A stretch of DNA of 64,000 nucleotides. It comes from Microbacterium terrisoli (GTDB lineage: Bacteria > Actinomycetota > Actinomycetes > Actinomycetales > Microbacteriaceae). A program made the position numbers and the translations under genes. The DNA is taken from contig NZ_CP133019.1 in the NCBI RefSeq assembly GCF_030866805.1, positions 1,116,001 to 1,180,000 of the forward strand, in the 5' to 3' direction. Within the stretch, counting starts at the first letter, position 1; each line of letters begins with the position of its first letter. This document shows, in pieces, positions 50,212-58,377 of the stretch. The notes below the pieces were generated by a model, which had not been told where the DNA came from, searched no databases, and saw nothing but the letters and a program-made list of their open reading frames with translations.

Positions 50212-52206
50212 TCAGAACCGACCACCCCCTCGACGGCTGCGTGTTCCGCCGCCGCCGAAACTGCCGGGGCTGAATCCGCCGCCGGAGCCGCCGGACGATC
50301 CGCCGAATCCGCCGAATCCACCGCCGAACCCGCCGCCGCGGCTGCCGCCGCCGAGCAGGGAGTTGATGAGGATGCCGCCCAGCACGGCACCCATCACGTT
50401 GCCGCCGCCCTGCGAGGCGCCGGCCTGCTGCCCGCCGAAACCGGCGTTGAACCCGCCGACGTCGCTCTGTGCGAGCTGCAGGGCCTGGCCGGCGAGCTGG
50501 TCCGCGCGCTGAGCGTGCTGCAGCGCTTGGTCGGGATCGGCGGCCTGCAGCTGTCGGGCCTGCACGAGCTCGGCGCCGGCCTGCGCGAGCCGCGTGCGCG
50601 CGTCGGCTCCGATGGCGCCTCGGCGCGCTGTGATGTAGTCCTCGGCAGCCGAGACCTGTGCCTGGGCCTGCATCATGACCTGCCCGATCATCTGCTGTGC
50701 GCGCTGGGCGCGGGCCGCGGCGTCTCGTGCGCCTCTCACGACGCCGTCGATCTGCGTGTTGACCGCTTCGAGAGCCTTGAGAGTGGCGAGAGGATGCCGC
50801 TTGGCGCCCGCGATGTCTGCTTTGGCCGCGTCGACCTGTGTGCGGGTGGCCGCCGTCACCGTCGCGATGCGTCCGTCTGCATCGGGCAGTGCCGAGGCGG
50901 CCGCCAGGTCGCCTTCGAGGTCGGTGATCATGGTGGCGATGGTCTTCTCGCCCTCGGCCAGGTCGGCACCCAGCTTGCCGATGGCCTGCTGCAGTGACTG
51001 CGCCTGATCGACTGCCTGTTCGGCGGAACGGATCGCGACGGCGGCCTGCCCGCCCGATCCCGCCGCCAGCGCCTTCTGCGCCGCCGCGATCTGCTCGTCG
51101 CCGAACGCGAGGCGCCGGTGTGCCTGGTCGATGTTGTCGGTCACGGTGGCCAGTGCCTCGGGGGCGTACGACGCCGCCAGCTCCTGCAGCCGGGCGGCAG
51201 CGGCATCCGTTCCTGCGGCCACCTCGGTGCGCTGCTGCTGGAGCGTGGCCAGCGCCTCGGGGGCGTTCTGCTCGAGCTTGCGAAGCTCATCGAATGCCGC
51301 AGCCTTCTCGTCGAGCAGCTGTCCGGCCTGCGCGCACAGCTGGATGATGCGCGCGTTCCAGCTGCGCGTGTCGGCTTCGGTGTCTTCGGTGGCGTCGTCG
51401 AGCTTCTGCTTCAGTCCGAACGCCTCATCGAGGTTCGCCTTGGCCTGCGTGAGCGCGGCGGCGAACTCGGTGGTCGCATCGTCGCCGAATTGGGCACGGG
51501 CGAAGCCGAGCTCCTGGTCGCTGGTGCGCACGGCGTCGTCGGTCTGCACGAGGGCCGACCCGGCACGTCGAGCGAGCTCCTTCGTGTCGAGCTGCTCCAG
51601 CGCGGGGCCCGAACCGGCCGTGCCGGTCTTCTTGCGCCGCGAGCGCACGATCAGCCAGATCACGACGGCGAGGATCGCGAGGATGATGAGCGCGATGACC
51701 ACGCCGCCGATCCACCCGCCGCCCGAGCCGCCCTTCAGCTCGGAATGGAATCCGGCGGCGGCGGTCGTTATGGCACCCAGGTAGTCGCCGTCAGACAGCT
51801 TCGGCTTGATCGAGGCCTCGATCGAGGCGAGCTGCGCGTTGCTCAGCGGGCCGCTGTCGTCGGCCGAGATGGTGAACTGTCGGCTCTGGGTCGCCACCGC
51901 CAGCAGGTACTGCGTGCTGCCGAGGCCGTTCTCGTCGGCCACCGTGTTCGCCCAGTCCTGACGGTCGTCGGGGTTGGTGAAGGTGTCGACGAACACGACG
52001 TACAGATCCACCCCGGTGGCGTCGTACAGGTCGTCCAGCGCCGCCTCGGCGGCGGCGGTCTGACCGGAATCGAGTGCATTGACGTCGTCGACCACGTAGC
52101 CCTGGCCGAGCGACACGGGGTCGGTGGCGGAGGCAGCGCCGGCCGTTGCGATCACCGCTGCCACAGAGGCGGCGGCAGCGACGGCCAGCAGTCGACGTAG
52201 GCGCAT
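50212..52206 (-). CDS. TPM-domain membrane protein with long coiled-coil tail
   Basis: The protein has 664 residues. A signal peptide of about 27 residues (RLRRLLAVAAAASVAAVIATAG) is followed by an extracytoplasmic TPM domain with YVVDDVNALDS and VDLYVVFVDTF. One membrane helix lies at about residues 170-190 (IGGVVIALIILAILAVVIW), followed by a long, Ala/Gln/Glu-rich coiled coil to about 590 and a Gly-rich tail ending RGGGRF. TPM proteins have been linked to membrane-protein quality control and photosystem repair; function here is unknown. It is upstream of pspA with 54 bp between and is probably co-transcribed. Confidence 0.85.
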   Translation of the reverse strand: MRLRRLLAVAAAASVAAVIATAGAASATDPVSLGQGYVVDDVNALDSGQTAAAEAALDDLYDATGVDLYVVFVDTFTNPDDRQDWANTVADENGLGSTQYLLAVATQSRQFTISADDSGPLSNAQLASIEASIKPKLSDGDYLGAITTAAAGFHSELKGGSGGGWIGGVVIALIILAILAVVIWLIVRSRRKKTGTAGSGPALEQLDTKELARRAGSALVQTDDAVRTSDQELGFARAQFGDDATTEFAAALTQAKANLDEAFGLKQKLDDATEDTEADTRSWNARIIQLCAQAGQLLDEKAAAFDELRKLEQNAPEALATLQQQRTEVAAGTDAAAARLQELAASYAPEALATVTDNIDQAHRRLAFGDEQIAAAQKALAAGSGGQAAVAIRSAEQAVDQAQSLQQAIGKLGADLAEGEKTIATMITDLEGDLAAASALPDADGRIATVTAATRTQVDAAKADIAGAKRHPLATLKALEAVNTQIDGVVRGARDAAARAQRAQQMIGQVMMQAQAQVSAAEDYITARRGAIGADARTRLAQAGAELVQARQLQAADPDQALQHAQRADQLAGQALQLAQSDVGGFNAGFGGQQAGASQGGGNVMGAVLGGILINSLLGGGSRGGGFGGGFGGFGGSSGGSGGGFSPGSFGGGGTRSRRGGGRF

Positions 52207-52333
52207 CGGTTCCTCCCCATCGATGTCACTCCTGCCCGCGAGTCTATTCAGATGAGCACGCACTCGGAAAGCGGTGCGTCGGTCCCGTCCCGGCCGGCGT
52301 GGCCGGGATAGGCTCGGCGCTTCGGGAGGCGAG

Positions 52334-53173
52334 ATGGACGATCGCTATGGCACCGATGTGCTGTCGGCCGGATGGCGCGAGCAATTCCGCAAGACGCTGC
52401 CGAGAGTGCCGGCAGACCGCGACACGGTCATCGAGGTCGCCGACGATGGGTTCTGCGGTGCGGTCACCGGCTGTGCCAAGGGATTGGTCGAGCTCGAGGA
52501 CCGGCATGGGCGCACGCGCGTGTTCGCGCTCGGCCCCGGCTTTCTCGTCGACGGTCAGGCGGTGATCCTGACCGCGCCCACGCCCGTGCAGGCCGCAGCG
52601 CCTCGGCGCACGGCATCCGGTTCCTTCGCCGCCGAAGACGCGCGTGCCCGCGTGGCGCGTGCCAGCCGCATCTTCGTCGAGGGCCGGCACGACGCAGAGC
52701 TCGTCGAGAAGGTGTGGGGCGACGATCTGCGCGCCGAAGGCGTCGTGGTCGAATATCTGCAGGGCGTCGACCTGCTGGATGCCGCGCTGCGCGACGACCC
52801 GCCGTCGGCCACGCGCCGGTACGGCGTGCTCGTGGACCACCTCGTGCCCGGCTCGAAAGAGGCCCGCATCGCCGAGGCGGTCCTGCGCGGGCCGCACGGC
52901 GCGCACCTGCGGATCGTCGGTCACCCCTTCATCGACGTGTGGCAGTGCGTGACCCCGACGGCGCTGGGCATCTCGGCATGGCCGGTCATTCCGCGAGGCA
53001 TCGAATGGAAGGTGGGGGTGTGCCGGGCCTTCGGCTGGCCGGCAGAGGACCAGGCCGACATCGCGCGTGCCTGGCAGCACATCCTGTCGCGGGTGCATTC
53101 GTTCCGCGATCTCGAGCCCGCGCTGCTCGGCCGGGTCGAAGAGCTCATCGACTTCGTCACCGAACAGCCGTGA
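52334..53173 (+). CDS. DUF3097 domain protein
   Basis: The protein has 279 residues and matches the actinobacterial DUF3097 family of unknown function. TVIEVADDGFCGAVTGCAKG lies near the start, and RIFVEGRHDAELVEKVWGDD near residue 118 resembles a TOPRIM strand-turn-helix with Glu and Asp, as do the later VDHLVPGSKEARIAE and GHPFIDVWQC. A nucleic-acid-related role is plausible but not shown. The ATG at 52334 has a GGGAGG site. It is just upstream of trmB on the same strand, a common pairing. Confidence 0.8.
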   Translation: MDDRYGTDVLSAGWREQFRKTLPRVPADRDTVIEVADDGFCGAVTGCAKGLVELEDRHGRTRVFALGPGFLVDGQAVILTAPTPVQAAAPRRTASGSFAAEDARARVARASRIFVEGRHDAELVEKVWGDDLRAEGVVVEYLQGVDLLDAALRDDPPSATRRYGVLVDHLVPGSKEARIAEAVLRGPHGAHLRIVGHPFIDVWQCVTPTALGISAWPVIPRGIEWKVGVCRAFGWPAEDQADIARAWQHILSRVHSFRDLEPALLGRVEELIDFVTEQP

Positions 53174-53208
53174 GGCGGGCCGCAGCTCACCGCGCATACC
53201 CTTGAGCT

Positions 53209-53946
53209 GTGTCTGACACCGACCCCGAACCCGCCGAGCCGCGCACGTTCCGCGACCACCCCGTGTCGTTCGTGCGCCGCAGCGGACGGATGAGCGACGG
53301 GCAGGAGCGCGCCTGGCAGGAGCTCGCGCCGCAGTACCTGGTCGACGTGCCTCGCGACATCGCTTCGACCAGTGTGGCGCGCGACGCACGGTTCGACCCG
53401 GCGACCGTGTACGGGCGCACTGCGCCCCTGATCGTGGAGATCGGGTCGGGTCAGGGCCATGCGATCGTACACGCGGCATCCACTCGTCCTGACGTCGACT
53501 TTCTCGCCGTCGAGGTGTTCCGCGCGGGGCTTGCGCGCACGATGAAGGATGCCGCGGCCGCAGGGGCGGCCAACCTTCGGCTGGTCGAGGCTAACGCACC
53601 CGAAGTGCTGCAGCATCTGCTGCCGGCGGGGTCGGCCTCGGAAGTGTGGGTGTTCTTCCCCGACCCCTGGCACAAGAAGCGGCACACGAAGCGGCGGCTG
53701 ATCACCGCTGAGTTCGCCGGCATCGCGGCCGCGGCCCTGCGCCCGGGCGGCATGCTGCGCCTGGCCACCGACTGGGAGGACTACGCCGTGCAGATGGTCA
53801 CGGTGATGGATGCCGCGCCCGGCTTCGCGCGCGCCTTCGAGGGCGAGTGGGCCGAGCGTTTCGACGGGCGCGTGATGACCGCGTTCGAGCGCAAGGGCAT
53901 CGAGAGGGGTCGCGACATCCGTGACCTGGCCTACCGCCGGGCGTGA
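53209..53946 (+). CDS. trmB: tRNA (guanosine(46)-N7)-methyltransferase
   Basis: This 245-residue methyltransferase uses SAM to make m7G46 in the variable loop of tRNAs. The SAM motif reads LIVEIGSGQGHAIVHAA at residues 74-90, then VEVFRAGLARTM. VWVFFPDPWHKKRHTKRRL is the family-specific active-site region. The N-terminal 50 residues carry a positively charged segment, FVRRSGRMSDGQ, that probably contacts RNA. GTG is the start. It is convergent with the following gene, leaving only 3 bp between the stops. Confidence 0.93.
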   Translation: MSDTDPEPAEPRTFRDHPVSFVRRSGRMSDGQERAWQELAPQYLVDVPRDIASTSVARDARFDPATVYGRTAPLIVEIGSGQGHAIVHAASTRPDVDFLAVEVFRAGLARTMKDAAAAGAANLRLVEANAPEVLQHLLPAGSASEVWVFFPDPWHKKRHTKRRLITAEFAGIAAAALRPGGMLRLATDWEDYAVQMVTVMDAAPGFARAFEGEWAERFDGRVMTAFERKGIERGRDIRDLAYRRA

Positions 53947-53949
53947 CTG

Positions 53950-54897
53950 TCAAGGCCGCAGAACGACCTTGCCGTGGGCGGCGCGCGAGAGGCTGAGTCC
54001 GGCAGCGGATCGCCAGTCGTCGAGTGCGAAGGCGCGTGCGATCGGGAGGCGGAATTCACCGCGCGCGGCTTTCGCCACGTAGTCGGGCATCGGGTCCGTC
54101 GGAAGTCCGCCGCCGCCCCGAAGAAGATCGAGGTTCACGACGGCGCCGAGCTCCCGCGCGTCCGCGTGGTTGCTGACCGTGAACACGTGGCCGGGGTCAC
54201 CGGCGATGGCGATGAGCGCCGGGATGGTTCCCACGGTGCTGGGCGCCGCATCGAGGACGAGGTCGATGGCGCCGTCGGCAAGAGCCCGCACCCGGTCGCC
54301 CATGCCCGCGCCGTAGGCAGTGACTTTCGCTCCGAATCCCTCGAGGTCGGCGGCGAGTGCCCGGCCCGCCGTCGCGATGACGGTGGCACCGCGCTCGCGT
54401 GCGACCTGGACGGCGGCGTACCCCACCATGCTTCCGGCGCCGTGGACGAGCAGAGTCGTGTGTGCGTCTACTCCCATGGCGTCGAGGGTCCAGACAGCGG
54501 TCTGGACGACCGTCCGCAGCACGGCCGCCTGCACGGGATCGAGGCCCGCCGGCACGCGCGTCCATGAGGCGAGGATCGCGTAGTCTGCAGCACCGGCGCT
54601 CTCCTGTTCCGCGACGTCCGCGGCACCCGCAACGAGATCGCCGACCGAGACGTCGTCGACCCCGTCGCCGATCGCGTCCACGACGCCTGCGACATCGCAG
54701 CCGATGCCGCGGGGCAAAGTGCCACGCAGAAAACCACGGCACAATTCCCAGTCCGCCGGATTGAGCCCGGTGGCGAGCACTCGGACGCGCAGGCGTCCGG
54801 GCGCCGGATCGAAGATCTCGATGCGCTCCTCGCGCAGCACGTCGAGGGGTTCTCCGTACTCGTGGAAGCGGACGACTCGAGAAGAGACGGTGGCCAT
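53950..54897 (-). CDS. NADP-dependent zinc-free alcohol dehydrogenase/quinone reductase
   Basis: This 315-residue protein is of the MDR superfamily, without the structural or catalytic zinc ligands. FHEYGEPLDVLREERI opens the fold, GLNPADWELCRG follows, and VHGAGSMVGYAAVQVARERG is the nucleotide-binding turn. The ATG at 54897 has an AAGGAGTCGCC ribosome-binding region; the longer start at 54921 would lie close to the operator. It is divergent from a TetR gene with two palindromic sites between, so it is the likely target of that regulator. The substrate may be a quinone or an electrophilic carbonyl. Confidence 0.85.
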   Translation of the reverse strand: MATVSSRVVRFHEYGEPLDVLREERIEIFDPAPGRLRVRVLATGLNPADWELCRGFLRGTLPRGIGCDVAGVVDAIGDGVDDVSVGDLVAGAADVAEQESAGAADYAILASWTRVPAGLDPVQAAVLRTVVQTAVWTLDAMGVDAHTTLLVHGAGSMVGYAAVQVARERGATVIATAGRALAADLEGFGAKVTAYGAGMGDRVRALADGAIDLVLDAAPSTVGTIPALIAIAGDPGHVFTVSNHADARELGAVVNLDLLRGGGGLPTDPMPDYVAKAARGEFRLPIARAFALDDWRSAAGLSLSRAAHGKVVLRP

Positions 54898-54927
54898 GGC
54901 GACTCCTTGCATCGACGACATACATTC

Positions 54928-54942
54928 TGTCAGTCACTGACA
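54928..54942. promoter_or_regulatory. TetR operator, site 1
   Basis: TGTCAGTCACTGACA is a near-perfect 15-bp palindrome 30 bp upstream of the oxidoreductase ATG. It is the better of two matching sites. Confidence 0.65.
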
Positions 54943-54954
54943 TTATCACTTTGC

Positions 54955-54967
54955 GTCAGTCGCTGAC
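54955..54967. promoter_or_regulatory. TetR operator, site 2
   Basis: GTCAGTCGCTGAC repeats the site 1 core (GTCAGTC..CTGAC) with its centre 26 bp away, about 20 bp upstream of the tetR ATG. Two sites in the divergent promoter allow repression of both genes. Confidence 0.65.
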
Positions 54968-54987
54968 ACAGTCTGTAGGATCGATCC

Positions 54988-55542
54988 ATGCCGAGAAGTG
55001 GTGCCGAAGTGCGGATGCGCTTACGCGAGGCCGCACTCACTCTCTTCCGCGAGCACGGCTACGACGCCACGACGACCGCGCAGATCGCCGAGCGCGCGGG
55101 TGTCACAGAGCGCACCTTCTTCCGGCATTTCACCGATAAGCGCGAGGTCCTCTTCGATGGTGAGGGCGAGGTGAATCGCGTCCTCGTCGACGCCGTCGCG
55201 GCCGCGCCCGACGACCTCCTGCCGCTCGCCGTGCTGTCGCGCGCATTCATGGCATCGATCCCGCTCTTCGTGGCCGGCCGCCGCGTCGCCGAGCTTCGCC
55301 AACCGGTCATCGACGCCAGCCCGGCCCTGCAGGAGCGTGCGCACGCCAAGAGCGCCGCCATCGTCGACGCTGTGCGCGACGCGCTGGTCGCACGCGGGCT
55401 CGCGGATGCCACGGCGCTGCTGGCTGCCCAGGTCGGGCTGGCCGCGTTCCATCGTGCCGTCGGGGGCTGGGACGGCACGTCGGCCTCGGACCTCGCCCAG
55501 CGGATCACGGAGGCATTCGACGAGATGCGCTCGCTGGGCTGA
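54988..55542 (+). CDS. TetR-family transcriptional regulator
   Basis: This 184-residue regulator has the N-terminal helix-turn-helix TTTAQIAERAGVTERTFFRHF at residues 28-48. The C-terminal domain is mostly helical with few landmarks, so the inducer cannot be guessed. It is divergent from the MDR oxidoreductase gene and separated from it by 90 bp containing two matching palindromes. That arrangement is classical for a local repressor that responds to the enzyme's substrate, perhaps an electrophile or quinone. Confidence 0.87.
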   Translation: MPRSGAEVRMRLREAALTLFREHGYDATTTAQIAERAGVTERTFFRHFTDKREVLFDGEGEVNRVLVDAVAAAPDDLLPLAVLSRAFMASIPLFVAGRRVAELRQPVIDASPALQERAHAKSAAIVDAVRDALVARGLADATALLAAQVGLAAFHRAVGGWDGTSASDLAQRITEAFDEMRSLG

Positions 55543-55670
55543 GGCGGACTCGTCTGTGCCCGCTCGCGGCCGGCTCGCAGGGGGATGCGGGACCGCGAAC
55601 GGCCGATCCACAGGATGCGGACGCACGTCGAATGCAAGAAACCGCAGGCACGACCTGGGCTTTCTCTTCG

Positions 55671-55743
55671 TGCCCCCGACAGGAATCGAACCTGCGACCT
55701 TTGGTACCGGAAACCAACGCTCTATCCCCTGAGCTACGGAGGC
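55671..55743 (-). tRNA. tRNA-Arg (anticodon CCG)
   Basis: Reading the minus strand from 55743, the acceptor stem GCCTCCG pairs with CGGGGGC (one G-U pair), the D arm is AGCTCAGGGGATAGAGC, the anticodon loop TTCCGGT gives CCG, and the T arm contains GGTTCGAATCC. The discriminator is A and CCA is not encoded. The CCG codon reader is used heavily in high-GC genomes. Confidence 0.95.
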
Positions 55744-55932
55744 GTGCCGGTCAACACTATCAGGATGCGGGTGCGATCCCGTCACCGCCGGCGCACCGCA
55801 GGCGCACCGGCGCACGCCGATCGGGGCCCTCGCACGGGGCGAGGATGTCACGCCGTGTCGCCGGTCGTGCCTGGCGCGGGGGCCGTGCGTCGCCGAGAAT
55901 ATCCCCAGAGGGCCTGGCTGCGGCATCCTGAA

Positions 55933-55952
55933 CGATATATCGTTATATATCG
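55933..55952. promoter_or_regulatory. AT-rich palindrome upstream of padR
   Basis: CGATATA (55933-55939) and TATATCG (55946-55952) are perfect inverted arms separated by TCGTTA, and a smaller CGATATATCG palindrome is nested at 55933-55942. This AT-rich island in a very GC-rich genome is the probable PadR operator, about 37 bp before the ATG. Confidence 0.6.
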
Positions 55953-55988
55953 GCAAGGCCCGTACAGGGCTTCATCAAGGAGGACGTC

Positions 55989-56552
55989 ATGACCAGTGCA
56001 CACTCCAGCGGCGGATTCGGCGGGCACGGCCCGGGTCCGGGCTTGGCCGCAGGCGCGCAGGGACTGTGGGACATGCTCGAGCAGATGCGCTCGACATTCG
56101 AGAAGAAGGTGATGCCGCGGGTCTCGCGCGGCGATGTGCGCGCCACGGTGCTCTCGCTTCTGGCCGAGGAGCCCATGCACGGCTACCAGATCATCAGCGA
56201 GATCTCCACGCGCAGCGGCGGCACATGGAAGCCGAGCGCCGGCTCGGTGTATCCGACGCTGCAGCTGCTGGCCGACGAGGGGATGATCACCGCCGAAGAA
56301 TCCGGCGGCCGCAAGACCTACTCGTTGACGGATGCGGGCCGCGCCGAGGCCGAAGAGACGGCCGACCGCGCGACGCCGTGGGCGGGCGTCGGCGCACGCG
56401 GACCGATGGGCGCCCTGCCCAAGGCCGGCGTCGAGCTCGCGCATGCGGCAGCCCAGGTCGCGCGCACGGGCACGCCCGAGCAGGTGCAGGAGGCGATCTC
56501 GGTGCTCGTCGACGCGCGGCGCCGGCTGCACGGCATCCTTGCGGAGGACTGA
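55989..56552 (+). CDS. PadR-family transcriptional regulator
   Basis: This 187-residue regulator has a winged helix at about residues 50-115: VRATVLSLLAEEPMHGYQII, then WKPSAGSVYPTLQLLADEGM and GGRKTYSLT for the wing. A Gly/Pro-rich N-terminal leader of about 20 residues precedes it, and a C-terminal helix (ALPKAGVELAHAAAQVA) supports dimerisation. AAGGAGG is the ribosome-binding site. It is 7 nt upstream of the ABC1 kinase gene, so the pair is probably one transcript under PadR autoregulation. Confidence 0.88.
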   Translation: MTSAHSSGGFGGHGPGPGLAAGAQGLWDMLEQMRSTFEKKVMPRVSRGDVRATVLSLLAEEPMHGYQIISEISTRSGGTWKPSAGSVYPTLQLLADEGMITAEESGGRKTYSLTDAGRAEAEETADRATPWAGVGARGPMGALPKAGVELAHAAAQVARTGTPEQVQEAISVLVDARRRLHGILAED

Positions 56553-56559
56553 GCGGGTG

Positions 56560-58308
56560 ATGGGGGGTGCCGGGGGCCCGAGCGCGCCCTCCCGCCCGGG
56601 AGGTGAGCAGGCTTCAGCGCGCCCCGGGGCTCCGGTGGACGGGCCGCGCTATCGCCGCATCATGCGCTTCGCGATGCGCTACATCGCGCAGATGTGGTGG
56701 TTCGAGCTGGTGTTGCCGCGCATCGGATTCGCGCGTCTGGCCGCCCGCGGCCGCACTGCGCGGCTGACGGAGCTCGCGCAGCGGTTCCATGGGCTGGCGG
56801 TGGAGCTGGGCGGCCTGATGATCAAGGTGGGGCAGTTCCTCTCCTCACGCCTGGACGTGCTGCCGCCCGAGATCACGACCGAGCTCGCGGGCCTCCAAGA
56901 CGAGGTGCCGCCGGTCGACTTCGACCAGATCCGTGTGCGCGCCGAAGGCGAGTTGGGCATGCCGCTCGAGCGCGCCTTCGCCCGGTTCGACCCGACGCCG
57001 GTGGCCGCGGCATCCCTCGGTCAGGCGCATCGGGCACGACTCACGCCCGAAGGCGCCGCCGATGCCGGATTCGCCGACGTCATCGTCAAAGTGCAGCGCC
57101 CCGGCATCGACGAGATCGTCGACATCGACCTGTCGGCGCTGCGCCGCGTGGCAGGCTGGCTCAGCCGCGTGCGCGTCGTCTCGGACCACGTCGATCTGCC
57201 GGCTCTGGTCGAAGAGTTCGCGCACACCAGCCTGCAGGAGATCGACTACCTGCACGAGGCGGCCAACGCCGAGCGATTCGCCGAGGACTTCGCCGACGAC
57301 GCGAGCGTGACGGTGCCCGCGATCGCCTGGGAGCGCACGACCCGGCGCGTGCTGACGCTCTCTGACGTCACCGCGATCAAGATCACCGACGTCGCGGGGC
57401 TGCGCTCGGCCGGGATCGATCCCGCCGAGGTCGCGGGGCGGTTCGCCGAGGTCATGTTCGAGCAGCTGTTCGACCACGGCTATTTCCACGCCGACCCGCA
57501 CCCGGGCAACGTGTTCGTCACGCCGTCGGGCGAGGAGCGCGCGGAGCACGCCTGGCAGCTCACGTTCGTCGATTTCGGGATGATGGGCGAGGTCGACGAC
57601 GAACTGCGCAAGGGTCTGCGTCGCCTTCTGATCGCGGTCGCCGCACGGGACGGCCAGGCGCTGGTCGACAGCATCCAAGATGTCGGGGTGCTGCTGCCCT
57701 CGGCCGACACGACCCAGCTCGAGCGGGCGATGACGCAGCTGTTCGCCCGGTTCGGCGGCATGGGCTTCGCGCAGCTGCGCACCGTCGATCCGCGCGAGTT
57801 CCGCGACTTCGCCGAGGAGTTCGGATCGGTCGTGCGATCGCTGCCGTTCCAGCTGCCCGACAGTTTCCTGCTCGTGATCCGGTCGATGTCGCTGACCAGC
57901 GGCGTGTGCAGCTCGCTGGACCCCGACTTCAACATCTGGGATGCCGTCGAGCCGTTCGCCGGGCGCCTGCTGCGCGCCGAGAGCGGCAACGCTCTGCGCG
58001 AGCTGTCGACCCAGGCGCTGGCGGTGGCCGGCGCCACGGTGCGCATGCCGCAGCGGTTCGATTCGCTGGTCACGCGCATCGAGCAGGGCCGCGTGACGGT
58101 GACCACGCCCGAAATCGACCGGCGGCTGGGTCGGCTGGAACGGCTCGTGCGCCGCGCCGTGTCGGCCGTGCTGTTCGCGGGGCTGATGATCGGGGGAGTG
58201 CTGCTGCTGCCGCTGAACCTGCCGCTGGGCATCGTGCTGATGGCGGTGTCGGCCGTGCCCTTCTTGCACGCGGCGTTCGCGGGTGCGTTCGGGCACGGGT
58301 CCCGCTGA
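56560..58308 (+). CDS. ABC1/UbiB-family atypical kinase
   Basis: The protein has 582 residues. The N-terminal extension before residue 80 is variable, then MIKVGQFLSSRLDVLPPE gives the invariant KxGQ motif, and PVAAASLGQAHRA is the A-rich nucleotide loop of the ADCK group. FHADPHPGNVFV and FVDFGMMGEV are the catalytic and metal-binding motifs. The C-terminal 60 residues form two hydrophobic helices. UbiB-like proteins have ATPase activity linked to isoprenoid quinone lipids, here menaquinone rather than ubiquinone. A GTG at 56557 is an alternative start. Confidence 0.9.
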   Translation: MGGAGGPSAPSRPGGEQASARPGAPVDGPRYRRIMRFAMRYIAQMWWFELVLPRIGFARLAARGRTARLTELAQRFHGLAVELGGLMIKVGQFLSSRLDVLPPEITTELAGLQDEVPPVDFDQIRVRAEGELGMPLERAFARFDPTPVAAASLGQAHRARLTPEGAADAGFADVIVKVQRPGIDEIVDIDLSALRRVAGWLSRVRVVSDHVDLPALVEEFAHTSLQEIDYLHEAANAERFAEDFADDASVTVPAIAWERTTRRVLTLSDVTAIKITDVAGLRSAGIDPAEVAGRFAEVMFEQLFDHGYFHADPHPGNVFVTPSGEERAEHAWQLTFVDFGMMGEVDDELRKGLRRLLIAVAARDGQALVDSIQDVGVLLPSADTTQLERAMTQLFARFGGMGFAQLRTVDPREFRDFAEEFGSVVRSLPFQLPDSFLLVIRSMSLTSGVCSSLDPDFNIWDAVEPFAGRLLRAESGNALRELSTQALAVAGATVRMPQRFDSLVTRIEQGRVTVTTPEIDRRLGRLERLVRRAVSAVLFAGLMIGGVLLLPLNLPLGIVLMAVSAVPFLHAAFAGAFGHGSR

Positions 58309-58377
58309 GGCGAGCAGGATGCCGCGGCCCGACGGGCGACGTGCGCGAACGCCCGTCCCGCCTGCCAAGATGAAGAC

